Source: JAENVT01 sp031412355 (GTDB taxonomy: Bacteria; Actinomycetota; Acidimicrobiia; Acidimicrobiales; Ilumatobacteraceae). From it: a DNA stretch of 11,436 bases. The position numbers and the translations under genes were made by a program. This document shows, one piece after another, positions 5,848 to 11,436 of the stretch. The notes below the pieces were generated by a model that saw nothing but the letters and a program-made list of their open reading frames with translations, ran no database searches and was not told where the DNA came from. The stretch is from the NCBI GenBank assembly GCA_031412355.1, contig JANOCR010000355.1, positions 1-11,436 of the forward strand, written 5' to 3'. The first letter of the stretch is position 1. Each line of letters opens with the position of its first letter.

Positions 5848-7884
5848 GTGGCTGACCTGCGCCCATTGCTGGCTCCGCATTCGATCGCGATCGTCGGCGG
5901 TGCACCGGCCGAACGAGTCGTCAAGCAGTGCTTGAAACTTGGCTTCGCAGGTCCCATCTGGCCGGTGCATCCGAAGCGCACCGACATGGCCGGCGTGCCG
6001 TGCGTGACGAGCCTCGAAGCGTTGCCGGCTGTTCCTGACGCGGTGTTCCTCGGTGTCAATCGACATGCCACGATCGAGGCGATGTCGACGCTGCGCGAGA
6101 TCGGCGCTGGTAGCGCCGTGTGCTACGGCTCGGGGTTCGCCGAATTGGGCGACCTCGGTCTGCAGGGCGAACTGCTGGAGGCGGCCGGCGGGACCCCGTT
6201 CCTCGGACCGAACTGCTATGGCTACGTCAACACCTTCGACAGGGTCGCGCTGTGGCCCGACGAGCACGGCATGCGTGCGCACGATCGGGGCGTTGCCATC
6301 GTGTCGCAGAGCGGCAACGTGGCTGTAAACCTCACGTTCCAACAGCGCGGGCTGCGACTGGGCATGATCGTGTCGGTCGGCAACCAGGCCAGTGTCGGCA
6401 TGGAGGACTGCATCGACGCCTTTCTCGACGACCAGCGCATCACCGCCATCGGACTGTTCGTCGAAGCCGCCAGGGATCCGCAGCACTTCGCAACTGTTGC
6501 GCGACGCGCCAACGCACAAGGCGTGCCACTCGTTGCGCTGCATACCGGCAGGTCGGCTGTCGGTGCCGCGATCGCGACATCACACACCGGCTCGATGTCA
6601 GGCCGCGCCGCCGCCTACGACGCACTGTTCGCGCGGTACGGCGTCGCCACGGTGACGACACCCGCAGAGATGTTGGAGTCGTTGAAGTTGCTCGATAACG
6701 GTGGCCGGTTGAGCGGCCCGCGGCTCGTCTCGATGAGTTGTTCCGGCGGCGAGGCATCGCTGGTTGCGGATCGTACGGAAGACGGCGCGCTGCACTTGGC
6801 GCCGTTCTCCGCCGAACAGCAGCACCGCATCGAGTCGACCGTCACCGACTTGGTCACGGTCAGCAATCCGTTCGACTACAACACCTTCATGTGGGGTGAT
6901 CGAGCCGCCGTGGCGAAGTGCTTCACCGCCGTGCTCGACGGCCCGCAGGACGCAACCATGCTGGTTCTCGACGCGCCACCGAGCCCCGACAACGACGCGA
7001 CGGCGTGGATCGTTGCAGTCGATGCCTTGGCCGACGCGGCAGATGCGACCGGTGGCCGCGCTGTAGTGGTCGCGACCATGGCGGAATGTCTCAACGAGCC
7101 ACTACGCACGCACATCACCGGCCGCGGGCTGACACCGCTGCTCGGACTCAGCGAAGCACTGGTGGCACTGCGGGTCGCCGCGCAGGTCGGCACCCGCTGC
7201 GACCCACCGCACGCCCCCGTCACGGAGCCGGAAGGCACGCGGCTGCTCGACGAAGCGGAAGCAAAGCTTCGCCTGGCAGGTCTAGGCGCCGGCGTGCCGT
7301 CCGGGATGGTCGTCACGGCAATCGACGTCGAGTCGGCAGCGGACCTGCTCGGGTATCCGATCACCGTGAAGGCGCTCGGCGCGGCACACAAGACCGAGTC
7401 GGGCGCCGTGAAGGTCGGGCTGCCCAGTCAAGAGGCGGTTGCCGCGGCCATGGGTGCGATGCCGGCCGCAGATCGATACCTCGTCGAGGCGACCGTGACC
7501 GAGGTCGTCGCCGAAGTGCTGGTGGCCGTTCGTCGCGACCCGCCGATCGGCTGGCTGGTGACGATGGGATTCGGCGGCGTCACGACCGAACTGTGGCGCG
7601 ACGTGACCCACCTGCTCGCGCCCGTCACCGCCGACCAAGTTCGGTCGGCACTGTCCAGTCTGCGCAGCTACCCGCTGCTGACCGGGTTTCGCGGACGACC
7701 GAGGGCCGACATCGAATCACTGGTGTCGCTGGTCGTCACGTTGACTGAGGCCGTGGTCGGCACCGGCGTCGTCGAGGTCGAGCTCAATCCTGTGTTGGTG
7801 GGTCAGCGCGGTGCCGTCGCCGTCGACGCCCTCTGGCTAGAGGAGACACAGCTAGAGGAGACACAGGTGGAGGAGATCAAGTGA
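5848..7884 (+). CDS. NDP-forming acyl-CoA ligase (acetate-CoA ligase/ACD superfamily)
   Basis: A 678-aa single-chain acyl-CoA synthetase (ADP-forming type), interconverting acid + CoA + ATP with acyl-CoA + ADP + Pi through phospho-histidine. Domain order is CoA-binding Rossmann (1-120, SIAIVGGAP, GPNCYGYVN), succinyl-CoA-ligase-like (about 130-430) and ATP-grasp_5 (about 455-665). The alpha-type catalytic His is His246 in TSHTGSMSG, and the beta-type His is His514 in AHKTESGAVK. Both are intact, so the enzyme should be active. GFGGVTTELWRDV and VEVELNPVLV complete the ATP-grasp fold. The GTG start lies 3 bp after the dehydrogenase stop with GGGG 8 nt upstream. The last 18 residues (WLEETQLEETQVEEIK and preceding) are an acidic repeat from a 15-bp tandem duplication. 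The substrate is unknown; gamma-butyrobetaine or another betaine is inferred from the operon. A DddX-like lyase function is a less likely alternative. Confidence 0.88.
   Translation: MADLRPLLAPHSIAIVGGAPAERVVKQCLKLGFAGPIWPVHPKRTDMAGVPCVTSLEALPAVPDAVFLGVNRHATIEAMSTLREIGAGSAVCYGSGFAELGDLGLQGELLEAAGGTPFLGPNCYGYVNTFDRVALWPDEHGMRAHDRGVAIVSQSGNVAVNLTFQQRGLRLGMIVSVGNQASVGMEDCIDAFLDDQRITAIGLFVEAARDPQHFATVARRANAQGVPLVALHTGRSAVGAAIATSHTGSMSGRAAAYDALFARYGVATVTTPAEMLESLKLLDNGGRLSGPRLVSMSCSGGEASLVADRTEDGALHLAPFSAEQQHRIESTVTDLVTVSNPFDYNTFMWGDRAAVAKCFTAVLDGPQDATMLVLDAPPSPDNDATAWIVAVDALADAADATGGRAVVVATMAECLNEPLRTHITGRGLTPLLGLSEALVALRVAAQVGTRCDPPHAPVTEPEGTRLLDEAEAKLRLAGLGAGVPSGMVVTAIDVESAADLLGYPITVKALGAAHKTESGAVKVGLPSQEAVAAAMGAMPAADRYLVEATVTEVVAEVLVAVRRDPPIGWLVTMGFGGVTTELWRDVTHLLAPVTADQVRSALSSLRSYPLLTGFRGRPRADIESLVSLVVTLTEAVVGTGVVEVELNPVLVGQRGAVAVDALWLEETQLEETQVEEIK
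7837..7881 (+). repeat. 15-bp tandem repeat spanning ligase C-terminus and caiD translation start
   Basis: CTAGAGGAGACACAG occurs twice without change (7837-7851, 7852-7866) and a third diverged unit GTGGAGGAGATCAAG (7867-7881) ends on the G of the caiD GTG start. Each unit carries the Shine-Dalgarno-like core GAGGAG. In the ligase frame it encodes LEETQ-LEETQ-VEEIK. Confidence 0.9.
7869..7875 (+). promoter_or_regulatory. Strong ribosome binding site for caiD
   Basis: GGAGGAG ends 5 nt before GTG 7881. It is the strongest Shine-Dalgarno in the window and supports a GTG start that overlaps the ligase stop (GTGA), which implies translational coupling. Two further GAGGAG cores lie 15 and 30 bp upstream in the tandem repeat. 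Confidence 0.8.
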
Positions 7885-8645
7885 CCGGATTCCATGTCGA
7901 GCTTCACGGCGATACCGCGGTCGTCACGATCGACCGCCCAAAGGCCAATGCCATCGATGCGGCAACCAGCAAGGCGATGGGCGACATGTTCGCCACACTC
8001 GATGCCGATGCCGCAGTGCGCGCCATCATCCTCACCGGGGCCGGGCCCAAGTTCTTCTCCGCTGGGTGGGACCTGTCGGCGGGAGAGGACTTCGACAGCG
8101 ACTACGGCGTAGGGGGCTTCGGTGGGTTTCCCGAACTGCCGGACCGCGCCACCCCTGTGATCGCCGCAATCAACGGCATGGCGGTCGGCGGCGGATTCGA
8201 GATCGCGATGGCCGCCGATCTGATCGTGGCCGCCGATCACGCCGAGTTCTGGTTGCCAGAGCCCAAGCTCGGCATTCTGCCCGACGCGGGCGCGGTGAAA
8301 CTGCCGCGACTCCTTCCACCACATATCGCCAGGGAGTTGTTGTTGACGGGCCGTCGAATGGACGCCAGCGAGGGGCTGCGATGGGGGTTGGTCTCCAGAG
8401 TCGTGCCGGCCGACGAACTGCTGAGCGCAGCCCACCAGCTGGCCGATGCAATCGCCGCCTCTGCACCGCTCAGTGTCGCCGCACTCCTCGACATCGAGCG
8501 CCGCACCATCAACGTGTCGATCGACGAAGCGATGGCTGCGCTGAAATCCCTGCCGAGCTATCGCCGAGCGATCGACTCTGACGACGCCGTGGAGGGCCAA
8601 GCCGCCTTTGCCGAACGCCGACCCCCCGTGTGGCAAGGTCGCTGA
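7881..8645 (+). CDS. caiD: Crotonobetainyl-CoA hydratase (carnitinyl-CoA dehydratase)
   Basis: Reversibly hydrates crotonobetainyl-CoA to L-carnitinyl-CoA. The 254-aa crotonase matches E. coli CaiD throughout as I remember it: RPKANAIDA, TGAGPKFFSAGWDL, GVGGFGGF, PVIAAINGMAVGGGFE, WLPEPKLGILPDAG, TGRRMDASEGLRWGLVSRVV, and the end SDDAVEGQAAFAERRPPVWQGR. Catalytic glutamates are Glu107 (GGGFE) and Glu127 (LPEPK). It is the last gene of the operon, overlapping the NDP-forming ligase by 4 bp (GTGA), with a strong GGAGGAG. CaiD in enterobacteria sits with caiA/B/C in an anaerobic reducing pathway; here it sits with an NDP-forming ligase and a thioesterase and near carnitine dehydrogenase, which suggests flux toward carnitine. 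This is the most specific functional call in the window. Confidence 0.93.
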   Translation: MTGFHVELHGDTAVVTIDRPKANAIDAATSKAMGDMFATLDADAAVRAIILTGAGPKFFSAGWDLSAGEDFDSDYGVGGFGGFPELPDRATPVIAAINGMAVGGGFEIAMAADLIVAADHAEFWLPEPKLGILPDAGAVKLPRLLPPHIARELLLTGRRMDASEGLRWGLVSRVVPADELLSAAHQLADAIAASAPLSVAALLDIERRTINVSIDEAMAALKSLPSYRRAIDSDDAVEGQAAFAERRPPVWQGR

Positions 8646-8654
8646 CCGTCCTGG

Positions 8655-8757
8655 TGTGAGTCGATTCGACCGTTTACCGCGACACCCGACTCACAGATCG
8701 TCGGGGTCTTGCGCGATGTGAGTCCGGTGTCACCTCCGTCGCGGGATCTGGCTCACA
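8655..8757. repeat. Alternating inverted copies of a TGTGAGTC motif (REP-like / terminator)
   Basis: TGTGAGTCG (8655-8663) pairs perfectly with CGACTCACA (8687-8695), starting 10 bp after the caiD stop, so it can serve as its terminator. The reverse complement of 8681-8695 (TGTGAGTCGGGTGTC) matches 8717-8731 (TGTGAGTCCGGTGTC) at 14 of 15 bases. A fourth, weaker inverted copy, CTCACA, lies at 8752-8757. The sequence is thus two tandem stem-loops built from one motif. Confidence 0.65.
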
Positions 8758-8829
8758 GCGTCCAGATGCCTAGCCGCCGCGCTGACCGAAGCCGAACAAC
8801 TGCTGGCCGACTTGCGCATGTCAGAGACG

Positions 8830-8847
8830 CTCCGACTCCAGTCGGAG
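8830..8847. terminator. Hairpin downstream of the STAS gene
   Basis: CTCCGACT (8830-8837) and AGTCGGAG (8840-8847) form a perfect 8-bp inverted repeat with two central bases. It lies about 57 bp past the stop of the minus-strand STAS gene and has no T tract. It is a candidate terminator only. Confidence 0.35.
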
Positions 8848-8904
8848 GCCAGCCGTGGATTGGCAGCACGCCACCGATCCCCGCAAGTAGACAGACGCCG
8901 TCGG

Positions 8905-9246
8905 TCAGTTTGAATCGGGCGGGTGTTGGTCCGCGTCAGTCTGAAGAAGGTGCTCCACTCGTGCAGCGGTCAAGACAAGGCGTGCGACCCGCGATGGGTT
9001 GCGGAGAACCAGCGATCCCCCGTCGGCGGTCAGCGTCCCACGCGCCTGCAACAGAACGGCGAGACACGATGAGTCCATGAACCGGACGCCCGATAGATCG
9101 AGGACGATCGTCTGCCGTGGCCCGAGGTGCGGCTCGATAGCATCTCGCAGTCGACCGCACGTCGCCGTATCGATCTCGCCATGCACATGGATGACAGTCG
9201 CATCCCCCAACCGTGCAACTTCGGTCGAGAAATCATCGTCTGCCAC
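8905..9246 (-). CDS. STAS-domain protein, anti-sigma factor antagonist type
   Basis: A 113-aa single-domain protein resembling SpoIIAA/RsbV. It has FSTEVARLGDATVIHVHGEIDTATCGRL (beta1-beta2) at 6-33 and the core IVLDLSGVRFMDSSCLAVLL at 47-66. The phosphorylatable serine of the family would be Ser59 in MDSSCL, where the usual following Gly is Cys61. The role would be to bind an anti-sigma/RsbW-type kinase when unphosphorylated; no such partner or sigma factor is encoded nearby. I start at GTG 9246 (VADDDFS) because this matches the usual STAS N-terminus. The longer open frame to 9402 adds sequence without domain similarity. No Shine-Dalgarno is seen, and TAGATT (9260-9255 on the minus strand) could drive a leaderless transcript. 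Confidence 0.8.
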   Translation of the reverse strand: MADDDFSTEVARLGDATVIHVHGEIDTATCGRLRDAIEPHLGPRQTIVLDLSGVRFMDSSCLAVLLQARGTLTADGGSLVLRNPSRVARLVLTAARVEHLLQTDADQHPPDSN

Positions 9247-9440
9247 TGGCGCGCAATCTAGTCGAGGAGGGGCGGCGATCCGTGCGAGTGACCACACGCC
9301 AGATTCAAACCGACCCACTACCCAGCCGCTGCCTCGCCCGTGCCTCTCGCAGCATGTCGCCAGGTCGGCCCGCCTCACCAACGAGCAGACGCGATCGGTC
9401 ATGCTTGCCGCTGGCCTGGAACCGACACTGCCGCGAGCCC
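9247..9440. other. Intergenic stretch upstream of the STAS gene
   Basis: Open frames here are low-complexity Arg/Ser/Pro readings of the opposite strand, with no recognisable domain. Apart from the TAGATT -10 candidate at 9255-9260 (minus strand), I see no RNA gene, repeat or site. Confidence 0.5.
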
Positions 9441-9833
9441 TTACCTATGGGCGAGTCGGCTGACGACTCGTGCTCGTGCCGTTCGCCGTGTGATCGGTGT
9501 ACCTCGCGGCACCGCAGCGAACGACGCCTCGTTGAGCACGTGCCCTTGACCTGCGTACTCGACGTTAAACACCTCGTGTGGAGCACAGGTAGGGGTAGGT
9601 GTTGCCACCGAGTGTTTAACGTCGTGTCGAGCGAGCCAGCCTTGAGCTTTGGCGACGATGGCGGCGCGGCGTTCGGGGTCGGCGGTCACGGTTGTGACAT
9701 GCAGAGGTCGTCGTCGGTCGTCGTCGGCTCCGTATCGTCGGGCCGCGACGCGTTCCCCGACCGCTGCCATCCCGAGTCGGCTACCTGACTCGCGAATGTC
9801 GACGTCGTAGCCGAGCGCGTCGAGTGCTGTCAT
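9441..9833 (-). CDS. Hypothetical small protein, translationally coupled to the MFS gene (uncertain)
   Basis: An open frame of 130 codons whose ATG (9833) overlaps the stop of the MFS transporter as ATGA, a normal arrangement for coupled genes. The product begins MTALDALGYDVDIRESGSR and contains PERRAAIVAKAQGWLARHD and HEVFNVEYAGQGHVLNE; I recognise no family. Its third-position G/C is about two thirds over the first half and lower later, below that of neighbours, and its last ~20 codons look random (Arg/Thr/Ala rich). A long inverted repeat (9560-9624) lies inside it. It may be a real fast-evolving gene, a decayed gene, or a spurious frame. I recognise no signal peptide or membrane segment. 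Confidence 0.35.
   Translation of the reverse strand: MTALDALGYDVDIRESGSRLGMAAVGERVAARRYGADDDRRRPLHVTTVTADPERRAAIVAKAQGWLARHDVKHSVATPTPTCAPHEVFNVEYAGQGHVLNEASFAAVPRGTPITRRTARARVVSRLAHR
9560..9624. repeat. Long inverted repeat / stem-loop with A/T-rich arms
   Basis: CGACGTTAAACAC (9560-9572) and GTGTTTAACGTCG (9612-9624) are perfect 13-bp inverted copies. The stem continues with TCG/CGA (9574-9576 with 9609-9611) and GTGG/CCAC (9578-9581 with 9605-9608) with single-base bulges. That gives about 20 bp closing a 23-nt loop that carries AGGTAGGGGTAGG. Placed downstream of the MFS gene, it could be a terminator, a small mobile-element relic, or a protein-binding site. Confidence 0.7.
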
Positions 9834-11065
9834 CGCGGCACGGAAGTAGCGCCGGTTGACCCCGATAGGGCCGCCGCTCGGCGCTGCCACGGAGCCAACG
9901 CCAACAGACCGGCCGCCAGGACCACGCCCGAGCCGGCCGTCGTCCAGCGCAAGCCGACCGCATCGGCGATCTGTCCTTGGATCAATGTGCCGATAGGGAA
10001 CAGCATGCCGAGGACCAGGAAGTTGACCGCCAACACGCGACCGCGCATGTCGTCGGGCGCCGATTGCTGGGCGATGCTGGCGAACGCGGTGAAGGCATAC
10101 CCGTAACACAGCCCGATCAATGTCAGCATTACCGCTGCTACCCACAGGTGCGGCGCGGCGCCATAGGCCACCAACGCCGGACACAACAAGACCACGCCTC
10201 CGAACATCACAGTGCTGACACCAAACCTCTTCGTAACCGAACCCAATGTGAACGCCGCGCTCACGGCTCCGATGCCCTGGGCCGTCACGAGCACCGACGT
10301 GGCCTTGGCATCGCCATGCAAGACGTTGGTCGCCATCTGCGACACGAAGGCGATGAATGGCGAGGCGATCCCGATGGTCAGCACCATCACCACCAACATC
10401 CGCCGCATCGCCGGATGGGCGACAGCGAAACGCAGCCCGTCGGCAAGCGCGGCGAAGACCGGTCGGCGATCACCGGGTCGATGTGGAACTTTCACCAACG
10501 CGACCGCCACGATCACCGCGAAGAAGCTCAGCGCGTTGCACCACAAGGCAGCGCCGATGCCACCTACGGAGATGGCGATCGCCGCCAACGACGGTCCGAT
10601 GATCCTGCCGAGGTTCCACTGTGCGTTCGAGAGGCCGACACCGGCGACGAGGTGCTCGCGCGCTACGAGGTCGGGCAAGGTCGACTGGAACGACGGGAAT
10701 GTGAACGCACCGATGCACCCGGCGACGAAGCTCAGTGCAGCGATGCCGAGCGGCGTCGCTGTTCCTCCACCAACCCAGACGGCCAGGATCGCCGCGACAA
10801 CGGCAGATAGGGCGTTGCCGACAATCAGCAGCCGTCGTCTGCTCCACCTGTCCGCCATCGCCGAACCAATCGGTCCGAGCACACCGTTCGGCAGAAACCC
10901 GGCGGCACCGACGATGGCCGACCACGATGCTTTTCCGGTCGTGTGGGCGACGTGATAGCTCAATCCGACGGACTCCATCCAGGTGCCGATGTTCGACATC
11001 AGCGCACCCGACCACATCAATCGGAAGTTGCGCGATCGGAAGGGAGCAAGGGACGCCGATGTCAT
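9830..11065 (-). CDS. MFS transporter, EntS/MFS_3-like exporter
   Basis: A 411-aa major facilitator superfamily permease of the inner membrane, with the N-terminal signature FRSRNFRLMWSGALMSNIGTWM typical of the MFS_3 (EntS-like) group and the loop motif ADRWSRRRLL between segments 2 and 3. About 12 hydrophobic segments run to LAAGLLALAPW near the end. The second half includes the paired loop motif (GSVTKRFG) and DDMRGRVLAVN. It is probably a proton-driven exporter of a small hydrophobic molecule; the substrate is unknown, and nothing ties it to the carnitine genes 1.2 kb away. The start is ATG 11065 with TAAGGT (11080-11075, minus) just upstream. It overlaps the hypothetical ORF by ATGA at its 3' end and is divergent from the desaturase gene. 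Confidence 0.88.
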   Translation of the reverse strand: MTSASLAPFRSRNFRLMWSGALMSNIGTWMESVGLSYHVAHTTGKASWSAIVGAAGFLPNGVLGPIGSAMADRWSRRRLLIVGNALSAVVAAILAVWVGGGTATPLGIAALSFVAGCIGAFTFPSFQSTLPDLVAREHLVAGVGLSNAQWNLGRIIGPSLAAIAISVGGIGAALWCNALSFFAVIVAVALVKVPHRPGDRRPVFAALADGLRFAVAHPAMRRMLVVMVLTIGIASPFIAFVSQMATNVLHGDAKATSVLVTAQGIGAVSAAFTLGSVTKRFGVSTVMFGGVVLLCPALVAYGAAPHLWVAAVMLTLIGLCYGYAFTAFASIAQQSAPDDMRGRVLAVNFLVLGMLFPIGTLIQGQIADAVGLRWTTAGSGVVLAAGLLALAPWQRRAAALSGSTGATSVPR

Positions 11066-11074
11066 GTCGGATCG

Positions 11075-11080
11075 ACCTTA
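11075..11080 (-). promoter_or_regulatory. Candidate -10 box for the MFS gene
   Basis: Read on the minus strand this is TAAGGT, ending 9 nt before ATG 11065. It lies beside a TACCGGTA palindrome (11079-11086) in the 92-bp divergent gap. No -35 is evident. Confidence 0.3.
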
Positions 11081-11157
11081 CCGGTAGGCTTTGACCAGGC
11101 GTGGCGGCCGGGGTCAAGGGCGTTTGTCCTTTGCTACCGGGCTAGCAGAGTCTGGAA

Positions 11158-11436
11158 ATGATGCCAACCGAACTGGCACCTACCGTCGCCGAGGACAGCA
11201 CCCTGCCGCTGTTCGCCGTACCTGCCGAGATCCGGCAGTGGGGCGCGCGCGTGCGACTGGCTGATCGCAGCGCTGTGCGGGCAACATCGATGCTGGCCGT
11301 CACCGCGGCGGCGTACGTCACCTTCGTCGCGTTCGGCCAATCGGTTGATCGGTGGTGGGGCTGGGTCATCACCTGGATCGGGCTCGTGATGTGCATGATG
11401 CGCATCGACGCCGTGCATCACGAGGCGGTGCACCGA
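11158..11436 (+). CDS. Membrane fatty acid desaturase, N-terminal part (cut by window end)
   Basis: The frame is open from two adjacent in-frame ATGs (11158 and 11161) to the window edge, 93 codons. After a polar ~40-residue N-terminus come two hydrophobic segments (about 44-59 and 66-80 from the second ATG: SMLAVTAAAYVTFVAFG, WGWVITWIGLVMCMM). The first histidine box of membrane di-iron desaturases/hydroxylases then follows, HHEAVH at 86-91. The remaining His boxes would lie beyond the window. GGAA directly before the ATGs is a weak ribosome site that favours 11161. A related class, such as a beta-carotene hydroxylase or other FA-hydroxylase fold, is possible. It is divergent from the MFS gene. 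Confidence 0.6.
   Translation, partial: MMPTELAPTVAEDSTLPLFAVPAEIRQWGARVRLADRSAVRATSMLAVTAAAYVTFVAFGQSVDRWWGWVITWIGLVMCMMRIDAVHHEAVHR

Larger units (their letters stand above)
8646..8904. other. Intergenic region with repeated TGTGAG motifs and a hairpin
   Basis: No convincing intact gene lies between caiD and the STAS gene. It holds four alternating copies of a TGTGAG motif (8655-8757), an 18-nt hairpin (8830-8847), and a short stretch that reads like a decayed coding segment in the + frame running to the stop at 8911 (helix-like AALTEAEQLLADLR), without a usable upstream start. Confidence 0.6.

Noticed and set aside
9247..9402. Longer start for the STAS protein
   Set aside because: The added residues show no STAS similarity; the GTG at 9246 gives the expected domain start.
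9395..9475. Possible tRNA-like segment (GGAACCGACAC context)
   Set aside because: No T-arm with matching 5-bp stem and no cloverleaf could be formed on either strand.
9706..9727. GTCGTCGTCG direct repeat
   Set aside because: Explained by runs of Asp/Arg codons (DDDRRR) in high-GC sequence; not a distinct element.
11079..11086. TACCGGTA palindrome in the MFS/desaturase gap as an operator
   Set aside because: Only 8 bp, no flanking symmetry, and no local regulator; too short to support.

Overview
High-GC DNA, very probably from an actinobacterium. An Acidimicrobiia/Ilumatobacter-like source is my inference from the codon use (third positions mostly G/C), the near-absence of Shine-Dalgarno sites at several starts with TANNNT -10 boxes directly upstream (leaderless style), and the gene content. 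I see no rRNA, tRNA, CRISPR array or insertion sequence.

Layout. Positions 1-8645 are a compact gene set for carnitine-type betaines. It begins with the 3' part of an L-carnitine dehydrogenase fused to a hot-dog thioesterase (1-1080, +). A 40-nt palindromic terminator separates this from a convergent AMP-forming CaiC-like acyl-CoA ligase (1130-2695, -). A crotonase is divergent from that ligase with a 27-bp gap (2724-3488, +), and a TetR/BetI-type repressor follows on the other strand (3492-4100, -). A tight four-gene operon is divergent from the repressor: stand-alone thioesterase (4128-4679), acyl-CoA dehydrogenase (4684-5844), NDP-forming acyl-CoA ligase (5848-7884) and caiD, crotonobetainyl-CoA hydratase (7881-8645). 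The TetR/operon gap carries a CTGAAT/ATTCAG inverted repeat on top of both -10 boxes.

Positions 8646-11436 are unrelated housekeeping or accessory sequence. There is a repeat-bearing intergenic stretch with a possible gene remnant, a small STAS-domain protein (8905-9246, -), an uncertain small ORF (9441-9833, -) translationally coupled to an MFS exporter (9830-11065, -), and the 5' end of a membrane fatty acid desaturase (11158 onward, +).

Working model (inference). Gamma-butyrobetaine or crotonobetaine is activated to its CoA thioester by one of the two ligases. The acyl-CoA dehydrogenase makes crotonobetainyl-CoA, CaiD hydrates it to L-carnitinyl-CoA, and a thioesterase releases L-carnitine. 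The dehydrogenase then oxidises carnitine to 3-dehydrocarnitine, which a BKACE-type cleavage enzyme (CdhC, not in this window) would convert to betainyl-CoA, and the fused thioesterase would release glycine betaine. This would be an aerobic, CoA-bound use of the Cai chemistry joined to the carnitine-dehydrogenase route. No CaiB-type CoA-transferase is present; an NDP-forming ligase sits in the operon instead.
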